A DNA stretch of 64,000 bases from Lachnospiraceae bacterium (GCA_017527205.1 JAFXQK010000013.1:1-64000), one strand, 5' to 3'. Positions 1 through 8,385 are shown, counted from the stretch's first letter. Notes: generated from the letters alone by a model not told the origin. Numbers and translations are program-made.

Positions 1-21
1 CTGATTTTGTTTACAATTCAT
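1..21 (-). CDS. Start of a gene running off the left edge
   Basis: Only the first seven codons (MNCKQNQ) are in the window, so the product cannot be named. The start is supported by a clear Shine-Dalgarno sequence, AAAGGAG, about ten bases before the ATG. The gene lies downstream of, and in the same direction as, the first ATC-hydrolase-like operon, but about 140 bases of upstream DNA with several dyads suggest that it has its own control. Confidence 0.5.
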
Positions 22-162
22 TTGTGGGTGTCTCCTTTGAAAAATGATTATTATTAACTCGCCAAGTTAACAATCATTATTCTAAGGGTGACACTCATTT
101 TTTGCAAATCCGCTGTTAGTTACTTAACAGGAATGCTCCTTATAGCCTAAGGGTTAGTCATG
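22..162 (-). promoter_or_regulatory. Upstream region of the left-edge gene, with dyads
   Basis: Two inverted repeats are visible: TTAACT-N5-AGTTAA at 54-70 and the imperfect CTGTTAGTTACTTAACAG at 113-130. They resemble, but do not match in spacing, the GTTAG-N6-CTAAC boxes found elsewhere in the window. They may be operators for the gene starting at 21, or one may be part of a weak terminator for the operon ending at 163. The function is inferred. Confidence 0.3.
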
Positions 163-1080
163 TTATATTTTCGCATTTACCCATTCTATGATCTCTTTTT
201 CAGATTTTTCAAAATAGGAGAGATTCTCTTTCTGATACTTGCCAAATGTTTTATACATAAGCCCGATCAAAGGGATCATACGATACAATTTCTTCTCGCG
301 TTTCTTGTTCGGCATCAATCCATTCAAATGGCTTCCGTGAGGATATACGATCACCTTAACATCCTTATCGTAGCCTTTATGCTTAAGATCTTTTTCAATC
401 GTCCTTACCGAGTATTCAGCAGGCCATGCCTCATCCTCATCACCAGCGATCAGCAATACTCTTGCTGCCGTTTTTTCCACGTGAAGCTCTGCAGCGTTTA
501 CCTTTTCAGCATCCATATAAGCGTCATGATATGCCACCCACATACCAGTAACCTTACATTTTGCATCAGGGTGTCTTTGGTATTTTCCGGCTTTAACCTT
601 CGAAAAATCTGCTGTTACGTAAGGGATATCTTTCCCTTTCCAGGTAGCCACACTTCTTCCAGTCATGGTCTTTTTATCCTTCAGCGTCCCCTCAAAAGGT
701 ATATGCGTAGGGCTAACCATGATCAGATTTTCAAAACCGCCTATATACTGTGCTGCAAGCACCGCAAAGATTGATCCCATGGATTGCCCATAGATGCTAA
801 TATGCTGTATTCCCTTCTGTTCTCGCAGGAATCTGATTGCAGGCAGAAACATGTCTACCGGAATCTGATTTGGTGAATTAGGCAGTCCCTCAGCTCCAAA
901 CAAAGAGACGGAAAGCCCCGTAATACCATAATCCGCAAATCTCTCTGCAAACTTTATGCCTGGGAGCAAACTCTGCTCTCCCCCCATGACAATGATCACA
1001 GCCCTATCACTTCCAGCATCTGGTTCAGCCATATGTCCGACAAAACCATGTTCTTTCATGTTAAAATTCTTATATTTCAT
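163..1080 (-). CDS. Alpha/beta hydrolase, BAAT/dienelactone-hydrolase type
   Basis: A 305-residue alpha/beta hydrolase without a signal peptide or membrane segment, so probably cytoplasmic. The nucleophile elbow GQSMG (near residue 98) and a late acid/His pair (GDEDEAWP near 214, HGSHLNG near 251) give a complete Ser-Asp-His triad. The overall layout resembles acyl-CoA thioester hydrolase/BAAT C-terminal and dienelactone-hydrolase-like enzymes; the substrate is unknown. It is the last gene of the first ATC-hydrolase-like operon, three bases after the preceding methyltransferase, and is a relative of the hydrolase at 9628-10482 in the second operon. An esterase, thioesterase or peptidase activity is equally compatible. 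Confidence 0.8.
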   Translation of the reverse strand: MKYKNFNMKEHGFVGHMAEPDAGSDRAVIIVMGGEQSLLPGIKFAERFADYGITGLSVSLFGAEGLPNSPNQIPVDMFLPAIRFLREQKGIQHISIYGQSMGSIFAVLAAQYIGGFENLIMVSPTHIPFEGTLKDKKTMTGRSVATWKGKDIPYVTADFSKVKAGKYQRHPDAKCKVTGMWVAYHDAYMDAEKVNAAELHVEKTAARVLLIAGDEDEAWPAEYSVRTIEKDLKHKGYDKDVKVIVYPHGSHLNGLMPNKKREKKLYRMIPLIGLMYKTFGKYQKENLSYFEKSEKEIIEWVNAKI

Positions 1081-1083
1081 AAC

Positions 1084-1875
1084 CTATTTTCTTCCAACCA
1101 ATAAAGTGGATCCCGACAGTTCCATCCAAAGAGCCTCAAATCTGCTCATAAACATACCGCTTGTGGTATCAATAAGCTTCACTTCAGAATAGCCCATACC
1201 CTTAAGTTTTTCCGCAAAGGCCTGCATGTCCCCGTATCTTCCCTTAGACATAATGTCATGGATTGCAAAAGTCCCACCCTTTTTCAAGGTTCGCAGCGTT
1301 TCAAGCAGAATACTCTGTCTGTCATTACTCGGGATGTTATGGTACACGTAATTACTGGTCACGGCATCAAATGTCTCATCCTCAAAAGGCAATTTACAAG
1401 CATCTCCCTGCATAAAAGAAGTATTGCTGACACCTTCCGCCTTTGAATTGTTTTCACATAGATTCTTGCTAAAGGAAGCGTACTCCTTCCCCCAGCGGTC
1501 GATTCCAAGCATCTCTGCCTTAGGGTTTCTCTTTGCGCAGGCAATTGTTAGCGCTCCGCTTCCGCATCCTATGTCAAGCCCCTTCCCGCCTTCAGGGATA
1601 CTCACGTAAGCCGCAATACCCTCAATGATCTGCTTTGACATCTGACGCTTTCCGTTATAGGAAAATGCTCTATACATCATATACATCCACAGAGTAGTTA
1701 TAACTAGAAAAATAGTCAGCACCAGAAATATTACGCTGAGCACTGTTTTCAATATTCCAGCCTGCAGAATGGGTGCTATTCCAAATATAATATAGAGTAT
1801 AAGAGCCACTACTGCTCCACATCCCATTCCAAATACCATGCCCTTCGGCATCCAGTTTTTGTAATCTACTTTCAT
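1084..1875 (-). CDS. Membrane-anchored class I SAM methyltransferase
   Basis: 263 residues. The N-terminal third carries two hydrophobic segments (about 12-35 and 40-65). A Rossmann methyltransferase domain follows, with motif I GLDIGCGSGALT near residue 100, an acidic motif II (GIDRWG) and a post-motif DAVTSNYVYHNI. The catalytic domain probably faces the cytoplasm. GGAGG precedes the ATG. It sits between a small membrane ORF and an alpha/beta hydrolase in the same operon. The methyl acceptor is unknown; the nearby hydrolases suggest a small organic molecule rather than nucleic acid, but this is inference. Confidence 0.8.
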   Translation of the reverse strand: MKVDYKNWMPKGMVFGMGCGAVVALILYIIFGIAPILQAGILKTVLSVIFLVLTIFLVITTLWMYMMYRAFSYNGKRQMSKQIIEGIAAYVSIPEGGKGLDIGCGSGALTIACAKRNPKAEMLGIDRWGKEYASFSKNLCENNSKAEGVSNTSFMQGDACKLPFEDETFDAVTSNYVYHNIPSNDRQSILLETLRTLKKGGTFAIHDIMSKGRYGDMQAFAEKLKGMGYSEVKLIDTTSGMFMSRFEALWMELSGSTLLVGRK

Positions 1876-1896
1876 GATCTTCCTCCAATTCTTTAA

Positions 1897-2034
1897 TTAT
1901 AAGCAAGGGCAAAATCCTATGCCCAGAGTACCGTTCTTTTTCCATAGATATAGCAGCGGCATATCTGCAAGGAGATATACCATAAAAATCAGCAGGATAA
2001 GCAGAATCCGAACAAAAAGCGGTCTTTTTAGCAT
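1897..2034 (-). CDS. Small hydrophobic protein, 45 residues
   Basis: This short ORF lies in the 170-base gap between two methyltransferase genes. It starts MLKRPLFVRI and continues as one transmembrane helix (about residues 6-30) with a basic N-terminus and a short tail ending GFCPCL. A good ribosome site, GAGGTG, follows directly after the stop of the upstream gene and lies ten bases before the ATG. This is the tight spacing seen between the other genes of the operon. Nothing identifies a function. It could be a real small membrane protein or the remnant of a larger gene. Confidence 0.45.
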   Translation of the reverse strand: MLKRPLFVRILLILLIFMVYLLADMPLLYLWKKNGTLGIGFCPCL

Positions 2035-2048
2035 CAGGTATTGACACC

Positions 2049-2672
2049 TCACTTCTTTGCGATCACTGTGATCCAAGGCTTACTCTTATGATGATCTGCT
2101 TTCACTTTGGAGAAACCAGCGCTTTTTAATGCCGCTTCAATCTCTTCAATCGTGTGGCATTTCATGCCTTCAATGATCTTTTCAAACTTGAGGCTTGTCT
2201 CATCGGTTCCATCCGATTCGTTGACGATCATGAATACGCCGCCTAGTTTAAGCACTTTTGCCACCTGTGCGAAACACTTCTCTAGTCCGGGCCAGAAGTA
2301 AATGGTTTCAAAGGCAGTTGCAAGATCATATTTCCCTTCAGGAAGCGTAAGCGCGGATACGTCGCCCTGCCGTACCATGCAGCGACCACTCTTTATGGCC
2401 TCTGCATTATACTCCGTTGCGATTCCAACCGATACTTCAGAGTAATCGATTGCCGTAACTTTCGCGCTTGGATATTTCTTGAGAAGTTCTCCTGCATTTC
2501 TTCCTCCGCCGCATCCAAGCTCCACAATCTCCTCAGGTGCGATGGTCGTTAGATGTGATAAGCCCCAATCAGCCATCTTCGCATGTCCGCCATTCATGCC
2601 GTTCACCATCATTTTCCCAAGAACTCCTTCCGGCTTCCTAGTCTGACTTACGAAATTTTTGTAAAGACCCAT
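2049..2672 (-). CDS. Class I SAM-dependent methyltransferase
   Basis: 207 residues, soluble. Motif I is VELGCGGGRNAGELL near residue 50, motif II is TAIDYSEVSV, and YDLATAFETIYFWP marks strand 4, followed by LKLGGVFMIVNES. This is the general methyltransferase-11 type, also found with quinone and small-molecule methylases. GGGAGG lies ten bases before the ATG. It sits in the first ATC-hydrolase-like operon, next to a second methyltransferase with a membrane anchor; the acceptor molecule is unknown. Confidence 0.82.
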   Translation of the reverse strand: MGLYKNFVSQTRKPEGVLGKMMVNGMNGGHAKMADWGLSHLTTIAPEEIVELGCGGGRNAGELLKKYPSAKVTAIDYSEVSVGIATEYNAEAIKSGRCMVRQGDVSALTLPEGKYDLATAFETIYFWPGLEKCFAQVAKVLKLGGVFMIVNESDGTDETSLKFEKIIEGMKCHTIEEIEAALKSAGFSKVKADHHKSKPWITVIAKK

Positions 2673-2789
2673 TTTTCAAATCCTCCCTTTGCCATATATC
2701 ATCCCAAGCTTAAAACAAGCCAACCCTATTATCATTTATCAATGCCTCCCCGTCATGAATTTTATGCGCACAAATTCTCAACCAATCCC

Positions 2790-3371
2790 TCAAACGCGCG
2801 TCATCCTATAATCGCAGCAATCATCACCCTCTGCGACGGACTTGGTTCTTTTATAGTTGATTCCTCGAAAACCGTTCATGTACTCTTTGTCCATGCAGCA
2901 AATCATTTGAATTGCCTCCGGCGTTCCGAGTTCTTTTGCCTTGTCGTAAAGCGGACACCCGGTCACGTCCATAAAGCACTTATTCTCATTAACCTGTAAG
3001 TTCTTGATCTCGTAACCAGTGCTCATTTTTGCAGCAATCTTGTCCATGTTCTTCCACATAAGCGTTGGGATTCCAGGCAATGCGGTAAACCGCCGAAATA
3101 GTTTTTTAAGCCACAATCCCGTTTTGGTTCCAAAAGCACGCGTTACTTCAAGCGCTTCTCCAGGAGCGTAGTTTTCGATCGCACGATAAATCGACACAGC
3201 CGGAAAAACAAAGGATCTGCTTTCTTTATCTGCGTTTGGCTTTACTCTTTCCAGCCTCATATACTCTTCCTGGGCGCAGGTCCAAATTCTGGCTTCATTC
3301 TCCGCTCCATACCTTACCGCCAAGTCCTTTTTGATTCGTTTGAAAATTGTTTTATTGATATCGTTCTTCAT
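2790..3371 (-). CDS. ATC-hydrolase-like family protein (paralogue A1)
   Basis: 193 residues, no signal peptide. It matches the family named after L-2-amino-thiazoline-4-carboxylic acid hydrolase (PF14196-like). The C-terminal half has the family pattern: a Cys-Pro (TGCPLYDKA near 150), a C-x2-D (CCMDKEYM near 167) and the terminal block KRTKSVAEGDDCCDYR. The conserved Cys and Asp residues are candidate catalytic or metal-binding residues. The founding enzyme opens a thiazoline ring in a bacterial cysteine-synthesis route; most Clostridia members have no known substrate. It is one of five paralogues within 11 kb, each next to an alpha/beta hydrolase or a small membrane protein. Confidence 0.75.
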   Translation of the reverse strand: MKNDINKTIFKRIKKDLAVRYGAENEARIWTCAQEEYMRLERVKPNADKESRSFVFPAVSIYRAIENYAPGEALEVTRAFGTKTGLWLKKLFRRFTALPGIPTLMWKNMDKIAAKMSTGYEIKNLQVNENKCFMDVTGCPLYDKAKELGTPEAIQMICCMDKEYMNGFRGINYKRTKSVAEGDDCCDYRMTRV

Positions 3372-3398
3372 AATCAGCCTTTTCGACTTTCAATCACC

Positions 3399-4307
3399 CT
3401 AGGTATTTTCCCTAACCAATCGGATCATCTGTCTCCAGCCCTCCTTGGCTTCCTTTACAACAGGAAATACAGGATAGGCATGAAACATTCCCTCGCCGAC
3501 CAAAATCTCGTGCTCAACACCATAGCTCTTTAGCGCAGTATCAAATGAAGGTGCCAAAGCGTAAAGCACTTCATCGGAACCGTACATAAAAGTCACCTTG
3601 GGACAATCCGTAAAATCTCCTTTTTGAAAAAAGATCATGTAGTCCGGTACATTGTCGCTGCCATGGCGCATGACTTCCTCCGCCGTTATAATATACTCTG
3701 CGGAAATTAAGATGTCTTTTTGATCCATCTCCTTCAGTCTCTGTCGTTCCTCGTCCGTTACTGCGCCATTGCCTGGCGAAACCGCCATAATATATCTGGG
3801 TTTTGGCAGCTTTGATCCGATTGCATTCATATGTGCGATCATTCCAAGCGCCAAATTTCCACCAGAGGAAAGCCCAATCAACGATACATTCTCCGGCGCG
3901 TACTCCGTGAGCATTTGCTCATAGGTATCCAAAATCATGTCGTAAGCCTTTGACAGTGGATAATCCGTACAAAGTGGATAATACGGGAAATAAATATCCA
4001 ACTCTGTTTCCTTGGCAAAGCGAAGCGCATTCTTAACCATGCTTGGTTGCGGTGCTCCTACCATACCGCCACCGGTAATAAATAACATGGCCTTTCTTTT
4101 TTGAGTAGAATGTTTCATCGTGATCACTGGAAACCCAGAAACCTGTATTTGCGCTATGGAAATTTCTGCATCTTGCAATTTAGGAATGGAAATCTTTGCA
4201 TTCTGCTTTTTCTTAAACGCAATGATCTCTTCCGCCGACATCGTACCGCGCCTTTTTAATCCTGATTTCTTTATGATCCACTTGATTATCTTGTATTTCA
4301 GTGACAT
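3399..4307 (-). CDS. Alpha/beta hydrolase, hormone-sensitive-lipase-like esterase
   Basis: 302 residues. The oxyanion motif, usually HGGG, appears as ITGGGMVG near residue 77. The nucleophile elbow is GLSSGG near 146. The acid and His lie in YGSDEVLYA and GMFHAYP near the end. A basic, amphipathic N-terminus (KYKIIKWIIKKSG) may touch the membrane. Its C-terminus is closely matched by the truncated esterase fragment at 8193-8385. A carboxylesterase acting on short acyl esters is the likely activity; the natural substrate is not known. It lies between paralogues A1 and A2. Confidence 0.82.
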   Translation of the reverse strand: MSLKYKIIKWIIKKSGLKRRGTMSAEEIIAFKKKQNAKISIPKLQDAEISIAQIQVSGFPVITMKHSTQKRKAMLFITGGGMVGAPQPSMVKNALRFAKETELDIYFPYYPLCTDYPLSKAYDMILDTYEQMLTEYAPENVSLIGLSSGGNLALGMIAHMNAIGSKLPKPRYIMAVSPGNGAVTDEERQRLKEMDQKDILISAEYIITAEEVMRHGSDNVPDYMIFFQKGDFTDCPKVTFMYGSDEVLYALAPSFDTALKSYGVEHEILVGEGMFHAYPVFPVVKEAKEGWRQMIRLVRENT

Positions 4308-4365
4308 ATTTCCCTCGTCCTATCTTGTTCTTGGAAAAAATGGAATACATCTGTTTACTCGCTTA

Positions 4366-4968
4366 TCATTTCAGGCTATACCTGAAATCACATAGGTCTG
4401 CGCCTTCCGCTAATGTCTTCGTTCTCACCAACCTGGCATTCATCATATCTGCCAACAAATAATCTAATTTGCACAAATACTTTGCAAGTTCAGGTACACC
4501 TTCATCCTTACATATTTTACAGATCCCACATTCATAATAATTATAACCAAGGTCATATTCTTCGCATCCCGGCAGTACGTCCAATACCCAATTGTTTTCG
4601 TTTTTCCTCTTTTTGCTTTCCTCTGCCCATTGATATCGCCCCGGCATCTTTTTCTCATCAAGATACTCCTGCGCAGATCCAAGAGCATTTCGAAACATCT
4701 TCGAATTTCTAAAGCCATCTTCCAAAATCTGATAAATCTCTTCCGGAGAAAGACCCGTGGAACGGTTCATGGCAATAAAATATATCCCCATGATATAGGA
4801 CGAGAGCAGCTTTTCGTCATTCATGTCCTTCGCTCTTAAAGTAATTGCCTTATGCTCTTTTACAATATTCCTCATCGCTTTATTGGAAATATTACGATTC
4901 TTGTATTGCGGCTTACATGTCGAATGAAAGAAATGGCCGTAAAACCAAGCTTTAAAAGAATATTTCAT
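4366..4968 (-). CDS. ATC-hydrolase-like family protein (paralogue A2)
   Basis: 200 residues from the ATG at 4968, chosen over an in-frame ATG 15 bases upstream because GGAGG lies seven bases before it. The C-terminal signature is present: CGICKICKDEG near 145, LCKLDYL near 165 and the end block RTKTLAEGADLCDFRY. The middle also has an unusual Cys-rich stretch (YECGICKIC). There is no signal peptide. It follows the membrane protein at 5014-5658 as the second gene of the operon. Function within the family is unproven. Confidence 0.75.
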   Translation of the reverse strand: MKYSFKAWFYGHFFHSTCKPQYKNRNISNKAMRNIVKEHKAITLRAKDMNDEKLLSSYIMGIYFIAMNRSTGLSPEEIYQILEDGFRNSKMFRNALGSAQEYLDEKKMPGRYQWAEESKKRKNENNWVLDVLPGCEEYDLGYNYYECGICKICKDEGVPELAKYLCKLDYLLADMMNARLVRTKTLAEGADLCDFRYSLK

Positions 4969-5013
4969 GTTCCCGTCCTCCAAACTGACCCTTCGTTCTT
5001 AGTTTGTTATGCC

Positions 5014-5658
5014 TTAGATTCCAAGTCCCGCTATGGTCAGTAATACCGCAAACATCATAAATCCAACGCCCAGTGCACCTATAATCCTCACTTTCAATTT
5101 CTTCAGGATCAGCAGAATAATAGTCGAAGGAATTGGATTGAGTAGCAGGCAAATCTTCGGCACCTCAAGTGAGCCGTTTACAACAGCGATCATGACCATG
5201 ACCGTAGTACCTAACCATAATGTTGCAAAGCCCAGGATCATCGGAGCAACCGATACTTTGTCCAGTACGCCAACCGCTCCTTCGATTTCGGCTTCGTTTA
5301 ATTTTTCATGAATCTTTCGATATACAAGGGGTTTCATGCAATATACGACGTGACATAGCAACCCGGTATAGCATCCGATAAACGTGTTGATTTTGAGCGC
5401 CAAGCCCAAACCAAAGTCTTTATCTGAAATCAACGTGGCTAACATCCACATGGTCAAATAAGTTCCGGGCTGTCCCAGAAAAGATAACCAAAACGATGTC
5501 GTAAACCTGCTTTCCGGCACCTCTGCCCACCATTTTTGAGGTTTCCTGCCAGGCATTTGATCCGATTCTTTTCCCGGCTTTACAAGCGGCACGTCCGCAA
5601 GTGCAGCAACGAAGCCGCTTATGATTCCAAAAACACCTGTTAGTACGTATACGTTCAT
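5014..5658 (-). CDS. Multi-pass membrane protein, possibly DUF6796-like
   Basis: 214 residues with five to six hydrophobic segments (about 3-22, 60-80, 88-108, 135-160, 170-188, 192-212). The acidic residue in the first helix (ALADVP) and an aromatic PExRF/W region before helix 2 resemble the protein at 7485-8171, so the two are probably distant paralogues, one per operon. AAGGAG lies eight bases before the ATG. It is the first gene after the GTTAG-N6-CTAAC box at 5685, so it leads the first operon. A transport or membrane-enzyme role is possible, but nothing in the sequence decides it. Confidence 0.65.
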   Translation of the reverse strand: MNVYVLTGVFGIISGFVAALADVPLVKPGKESDQMPGRKPQKWWAEVPESRFTTSFWLSFLGQPGTYLTMWMLATLISDKDFGLGLALKINTFIGCYTGLLCHVVYCMKPLVYRKIHEKLNEAEIEGAVGVLDKVSVAPMILGFATLWLGTTVMVMIAVVNGSLEVPKICLLLNPIPSTIILLILKKLKVRIIGALGVGFMMFAVLLTIAGLGI

Positions 5659-5684
5659 GGCCTTCTCTCCTTCGCCCAGCTTTA

Positions 5685-5712
5685 GGTTAGCCGTTTCTAA
5701 CTAATGATAATA
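5685..5712 (-). promoter_or_regulatory. Promoter and iron-box-like operator of operon A
   Basis: GGTTAG-CCGTTT-CTAACT occupies 5685-5702. A -10-like TATTAT lies at 5707-5712 on the minus strand, four bases upstream of the operator in the reading direction. No good -35 was found. The placement of the operator at about the transcription start matches the feo and operon B promoters. By analogy with feo, a metal-responsive repressor of the DtxR or Fur type is a reasonable guess. Confidence 0.6.
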
Positions 5713-5799
5713 TCACAGATTTGCACAAAAAGCTACTGTATTTTAAAAAATCGAGTAAGTCTTAACTTACTCGATTGTCACTTGCCCGATTATTGTTCA

Positions 5800-5884
5800 T
5801 TATTTAATCCGCCAGCTGCCGGCATGATTTTGTTCGTTCCAAAGCTTGGCATATAAGCCATTTTTCGTAAGCAGTTGCTCATGG
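5800..5884 (-). pseudogene. C-terminal remnant of an ABC transporter
   Basis: About 28 codons ending at TAA (5800-5802) read GTHEQLLTKNGLYAKLW, then NEQNHAGSWRIK. This is the typical tail of a half-size ABC exporter; compare GTHDELMAKEGIYKSF and SWKI at the end of the ABC protein at 21626. No Walker or signature motif precedes it. Instead the preceding DNA is the 3' end of an ATC-hydrolase-like gene in another frame. The likely origin is a deletion that joined the two genes. Confidence 0.75.
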
Positions 5885-6520
5885 GTTCCCTTGACGCTTC
5901 TTGTATCCGCAATCACAGTAAGGGCCTCCTGAAGCGAGAGTGTACTCTCTCACAAACGTCGATGCTCCGCCAAGGTCACTCATGACATAATCCAAATGGC
6001 ACATGGCCGGAACAAGATCAAAAAAGCCATATTCTTTCATCAGCGTACAGATTCCGCAGGTAAAAAACCTCGCTTCATATCCACTTCCGTCCTCGTAAGG
6101 GATATACTTCATTGTCCATGAGTATGGATTGCGATCGCCAGCCTTTAGTGCGGCCGTTGCCTTTTGCGCTTCTATGTCCTTTTCCGTGAACTTCGTTTTT
6201 CCGGCTTTCCTGCAAAATACCTTCGTTGCCGGCATTGTCATTGCCCGCTCATAGAACACCGTAAGTTGCTCAACGGTTGGTCTCTGCTCCATCTTCAGCA
6301 AAAAGGCGATTAAGAGTGCACAATTGACGATATTCGTCTTAAAGCGATCTCCCTTTTCAAATTCAGGCAATTTCTCAATAATCTTCCGATATTCCGGCTT
6401 CGCCTGCTTTGTGATCTTTACTGCCATGTTTTCACTTATTCCAAGGTCCGAAACCAAATGATTACGAAATGATTTTTGATACATCATCCACATTGCTGCC
6501 GGCATACCTGCATATTTCAT
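5879..6520 (-). CDS. ATC-hydrolase-like family protein (paralogue B1)
   Basis: 213 residues. Family signatures are FTCGICTLMKEYG near 155, MCHLDYVMSDLG near 178 and REYTLASGGPYCDCGY at the end. Here the usual CDF/CDY has become CDC, and the final residues (KKRQGNP) are read through a fused fragment of an ABC transporter gene, so the C-terminus is probably not ancestral. The N-terminus is longer than in the paralogues. The ribosome site is weak (AAGGATGG). It is the last gene of operon B. Confidence 0.7.
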   Translation of the reverse strand: MKYAGMPAAMWMMYQKSFRNHLVSDLGISENMAVKITKQAKPEYRKIIEKLPEFEKGDRFKTNIVNCALLIAFLLKMEQRPTVEQLTVFYERAMTMPATKVFCRKAGKTKFTEKDIEAQKATAALKAGDRNPYSWTMKYIPYEDGSGYEARFFTCGICTLMKEYGFFDLVPAMCHLDYVMSDLGGASTFVREYTLASGGPYCDCGYKKRQGNP

Positions 6521-6613
6521 GTTTTACCACCATCCTTGCGCCATTTGAGTAACTCAATACATATTTAATAACCTTCTTTGACTGATTGCATAAAAAATCC
6601 CCAATATGTCGGA

Positions 6614-7498
6614 TTAATCTTCTACCAGCCTGCACATCATGCGGATTGCGTTACGACCCTCTCGTAAGAAACTGCAAAGCGCCCAATCATGACACATGGG
6701 CAATTTCTTCTCCCAGAAAGGGACACCCTTCCTCCGCAACGAACTCAAGTAATCATAAACCAGCGGATAAAAGATTTCATGCTCGCCATAGAAGAAATAC
6801 ATTGGCGGGAAGCCCTCGTAATCGATGTATTCCGGACTGATGTCAGGGCTATCGAGCGGTACGTTCCTGCACCAATTCGTCGCTATCACGTCATTCATTG
6901 CAACTGTCAGAATTGGATCATATGGTTCCATTGCCAGACGGATGTTTCTAGGCTTTCCGTTTTCCAAGCCACAAGCAGGCGAGATCACCAAAAGCTTTCT
7001 CGGCTTCTCTTTCAAGCGATAGGTAAGACTTAGGATCAAATTGGCCCCAGCGCTGTCACCCATGAATACGATGTCCTTGGGATCATGGTTCTTTAAAAGA
7101 GCGGCATATACTTTCTCCAACCAACAGAGTGCATCACGAACATTGTACTTGGGTGCCAGTGGATACGCGGCGATATAAACATCAGCGCCCGTTCCCTTAG
7201 CGATTCTAGCTGCCGTATCATAATGCAGAATGGTTGCGCTTTCCATTCCTCCGCCGCCAGGCAAAAATAGAACAATTCGGTCCGTCTGTTTCTTTCTGCG
7301 AAAATAACGAATCTTATGAATCCAGAATCCTCGAAACTTTTTGCTCCTTGTTCGAAGGCCATTTCGGTTCAAAAAACTAGGTACCTTTTCAGCCTTTGAA
7401 GGATCCTCTCCTTCCCCCATGCGAAAGAACTCTATCCCGCCTCCTGGCAGTCGATTCATTAAAAAAACCACTTTCTCCAAGCAATTATATAGAATCAT
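6614..7498 (-). CDS. Alpha/beta hydrolase, hormone-sensitive-lipase-like esterase
   Basis: 294 residues. LPGGGGMES near residue 78 replaces the classical HGGG oxyanion motif, GDSAGANL near 145 is the nucleophile elbow, and FYGEHEIFYP with CHDWALCSF near the end supply the acid and His. It is related to the esterase at 3399-4307. The start overlaps the end of the upstream membrane-protein gene by 14 bases, which argues for translational coupling. GAGGGAG precedes the ATG. Substrate unknown; a cytoplasmic esterase acting on an imported or made ester is a reasonable inference. Confidence 0.8.
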   Translation of the reverse strand: MILYNCLEKVVFLMNRLPGGGIEFFRMGEGEDPSKAEKVPSFLNRNGLRTRSKKFRGFWIHKIRYFRRKKQTDRIVLFLPGGGGMESATILHYDTAARIAKGTGADVYIAAYPLAPKYNVRDALCWLEKVYAALLKNHDPKDIVFMGDSAGANLILSLTYRLKEKPRKLLVISPACGLENGKPRNIRLAMEPYDPILTVAMNDVIATNWCRNVPLDSPDISPEYIDYEGFPPMYFFYGEHEIFYPLVYDYLSSLRRKGVPFWEKKLPMCHDWALCSFLREGRNAIRMMCRLVED

Positions 7499-8171
7499 TT
7501 TTTTCTCCCTCTTTTTGCATGAAACAAAACCATGTGATAAAGATAATAATTCCTCCGAGGCTCATGTTGGAACAACCCAAACCATTCAGGAACGCAGACG
7601 TTCCTAGATTGCCAATCATGTTGATCAAAATCTTCAGCGTTAATGGATTGAGTATCCACATCCAGCTGGGTAGATAGGTTTTTCTTCTGACGATCAATAG
7701 AATCATCGTTATGACACAGAGAAGATAAAATGCAAAAAACACGATTACGGAAGGAATGACATAGCCTCCCTGTTCCTCCAAAACGGTCTTTAATAGGTCG
7801 TCTGTTCCGCATTCTAAATCCTTCTTAATCCCTGTTAGGAGATAACAACAGATGACATGAATTGCACCGCCAAGCGTGCCAAATCCATATAAAGAGAGTT
7901 TGTACAATCTAGCCGTCCTCGTCTCTTTATCCCTAAGGCTTAAGAAAAGTGCATAAAAGCCTAGTACAGATAGAGGAATCCCAATAAAGCCAAAGAATGC
8001 GCCCAAACCAATTCTCGCATAAGAGACACGCGTCGCGATTATTGCAAATTTATCTAATGCGCCGCTTCCAGCGCCCGTGGAATCTACTCCCAGAAGCAGG
8101 CAATCGCCAATCATGGTCAAAATGCCTCCAATAATTCCCCAGATCAGATACTTCTTTTCCTTCTGTTTCAT
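7485..8171 (-). CDS. Multi-pass membrane protein, possibly DUF6796
   Basis: 228 residues with about six to seven hydrophobic segments. The first helix contains GDCLL, a pattern I associate with DUF6796 proteins, and an IPLSVLGFYALFLSL stretch forms the third. The protein is fully membrane embedded with short loops and no recognisable catalytic motif beyond intramembrane acidic residues. GGAGG lies about twelve bases before the ATG. It overlaps the following esterase gene. Its partner in operon A is the membrane protein at 5014-5658. Confidence 0.65.
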   Translation of the reverse strand: MKQKEKKYLIWGIIGGILTMIGDCLLLGVDSTGAGSGALDKFAIIATRVSYARIGLGAFFGFIGIPLSVLGFYALFLSLRDKETRTARLYKLSLYGFGTLGGAIHVICCYLLTGIKKDLECGTDDLLKTVLEEQGGYVIPSVIVFFAFYLLCVITMILLIVRRKTYLPSWMWILNPLTLKILINMIGNLGTSAFLNGLGCSNMSLGGIIIFITWFCFMQKEGEKNDSI

Positions 8172-8192
8172 CTGAAATCTTCGCCTCCGTCG

Positions 8193-8385
8193 CTATCTGG
8201 CCTTAATATACTTGATCATTCTTCGATACCCCGGCATTGCATCCTTCACAAATGGCATAATTGCATAGCAATGATACATGCCAGGTGCGATCTCCATAGT
8301 GACATGAACGCCATATTCTTCTAGTCGCTTTTTAATGGAATGTGCAGCCGCAGTAAATACTTCGTCCCCACCATGACTCGCTGCA
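8193..8385 (-). pseudogene. C-terminal fragment of an alpha/beta esterase
   Basis: About 63 codons ending in TAG at 8193 read HGGDEVFTAAAHSIKKRLEE and then GMYHCYAIMPFVKDA. They align with the acid/His region of the esterase at 3399-4307 (YGSDEVLYA and GMFHAYPVFPVVKEA). An in-frame TAA lies just upstream and there is no start or nucleophile elbow, so the gene is decapitated. The remnant shows that operon B once held another esterase. Bases 8386-8465 show nothing recognisable. Confidence 0.8.

Noticed and set aside
1670..2047. 125-codon minus-strand frame over the start of the membrane methyltransferase
   Set aside because: It overlaps a well-supported gene in another frame; the 45-codon frame at 1897 with its own ribosome site fits the gap better.
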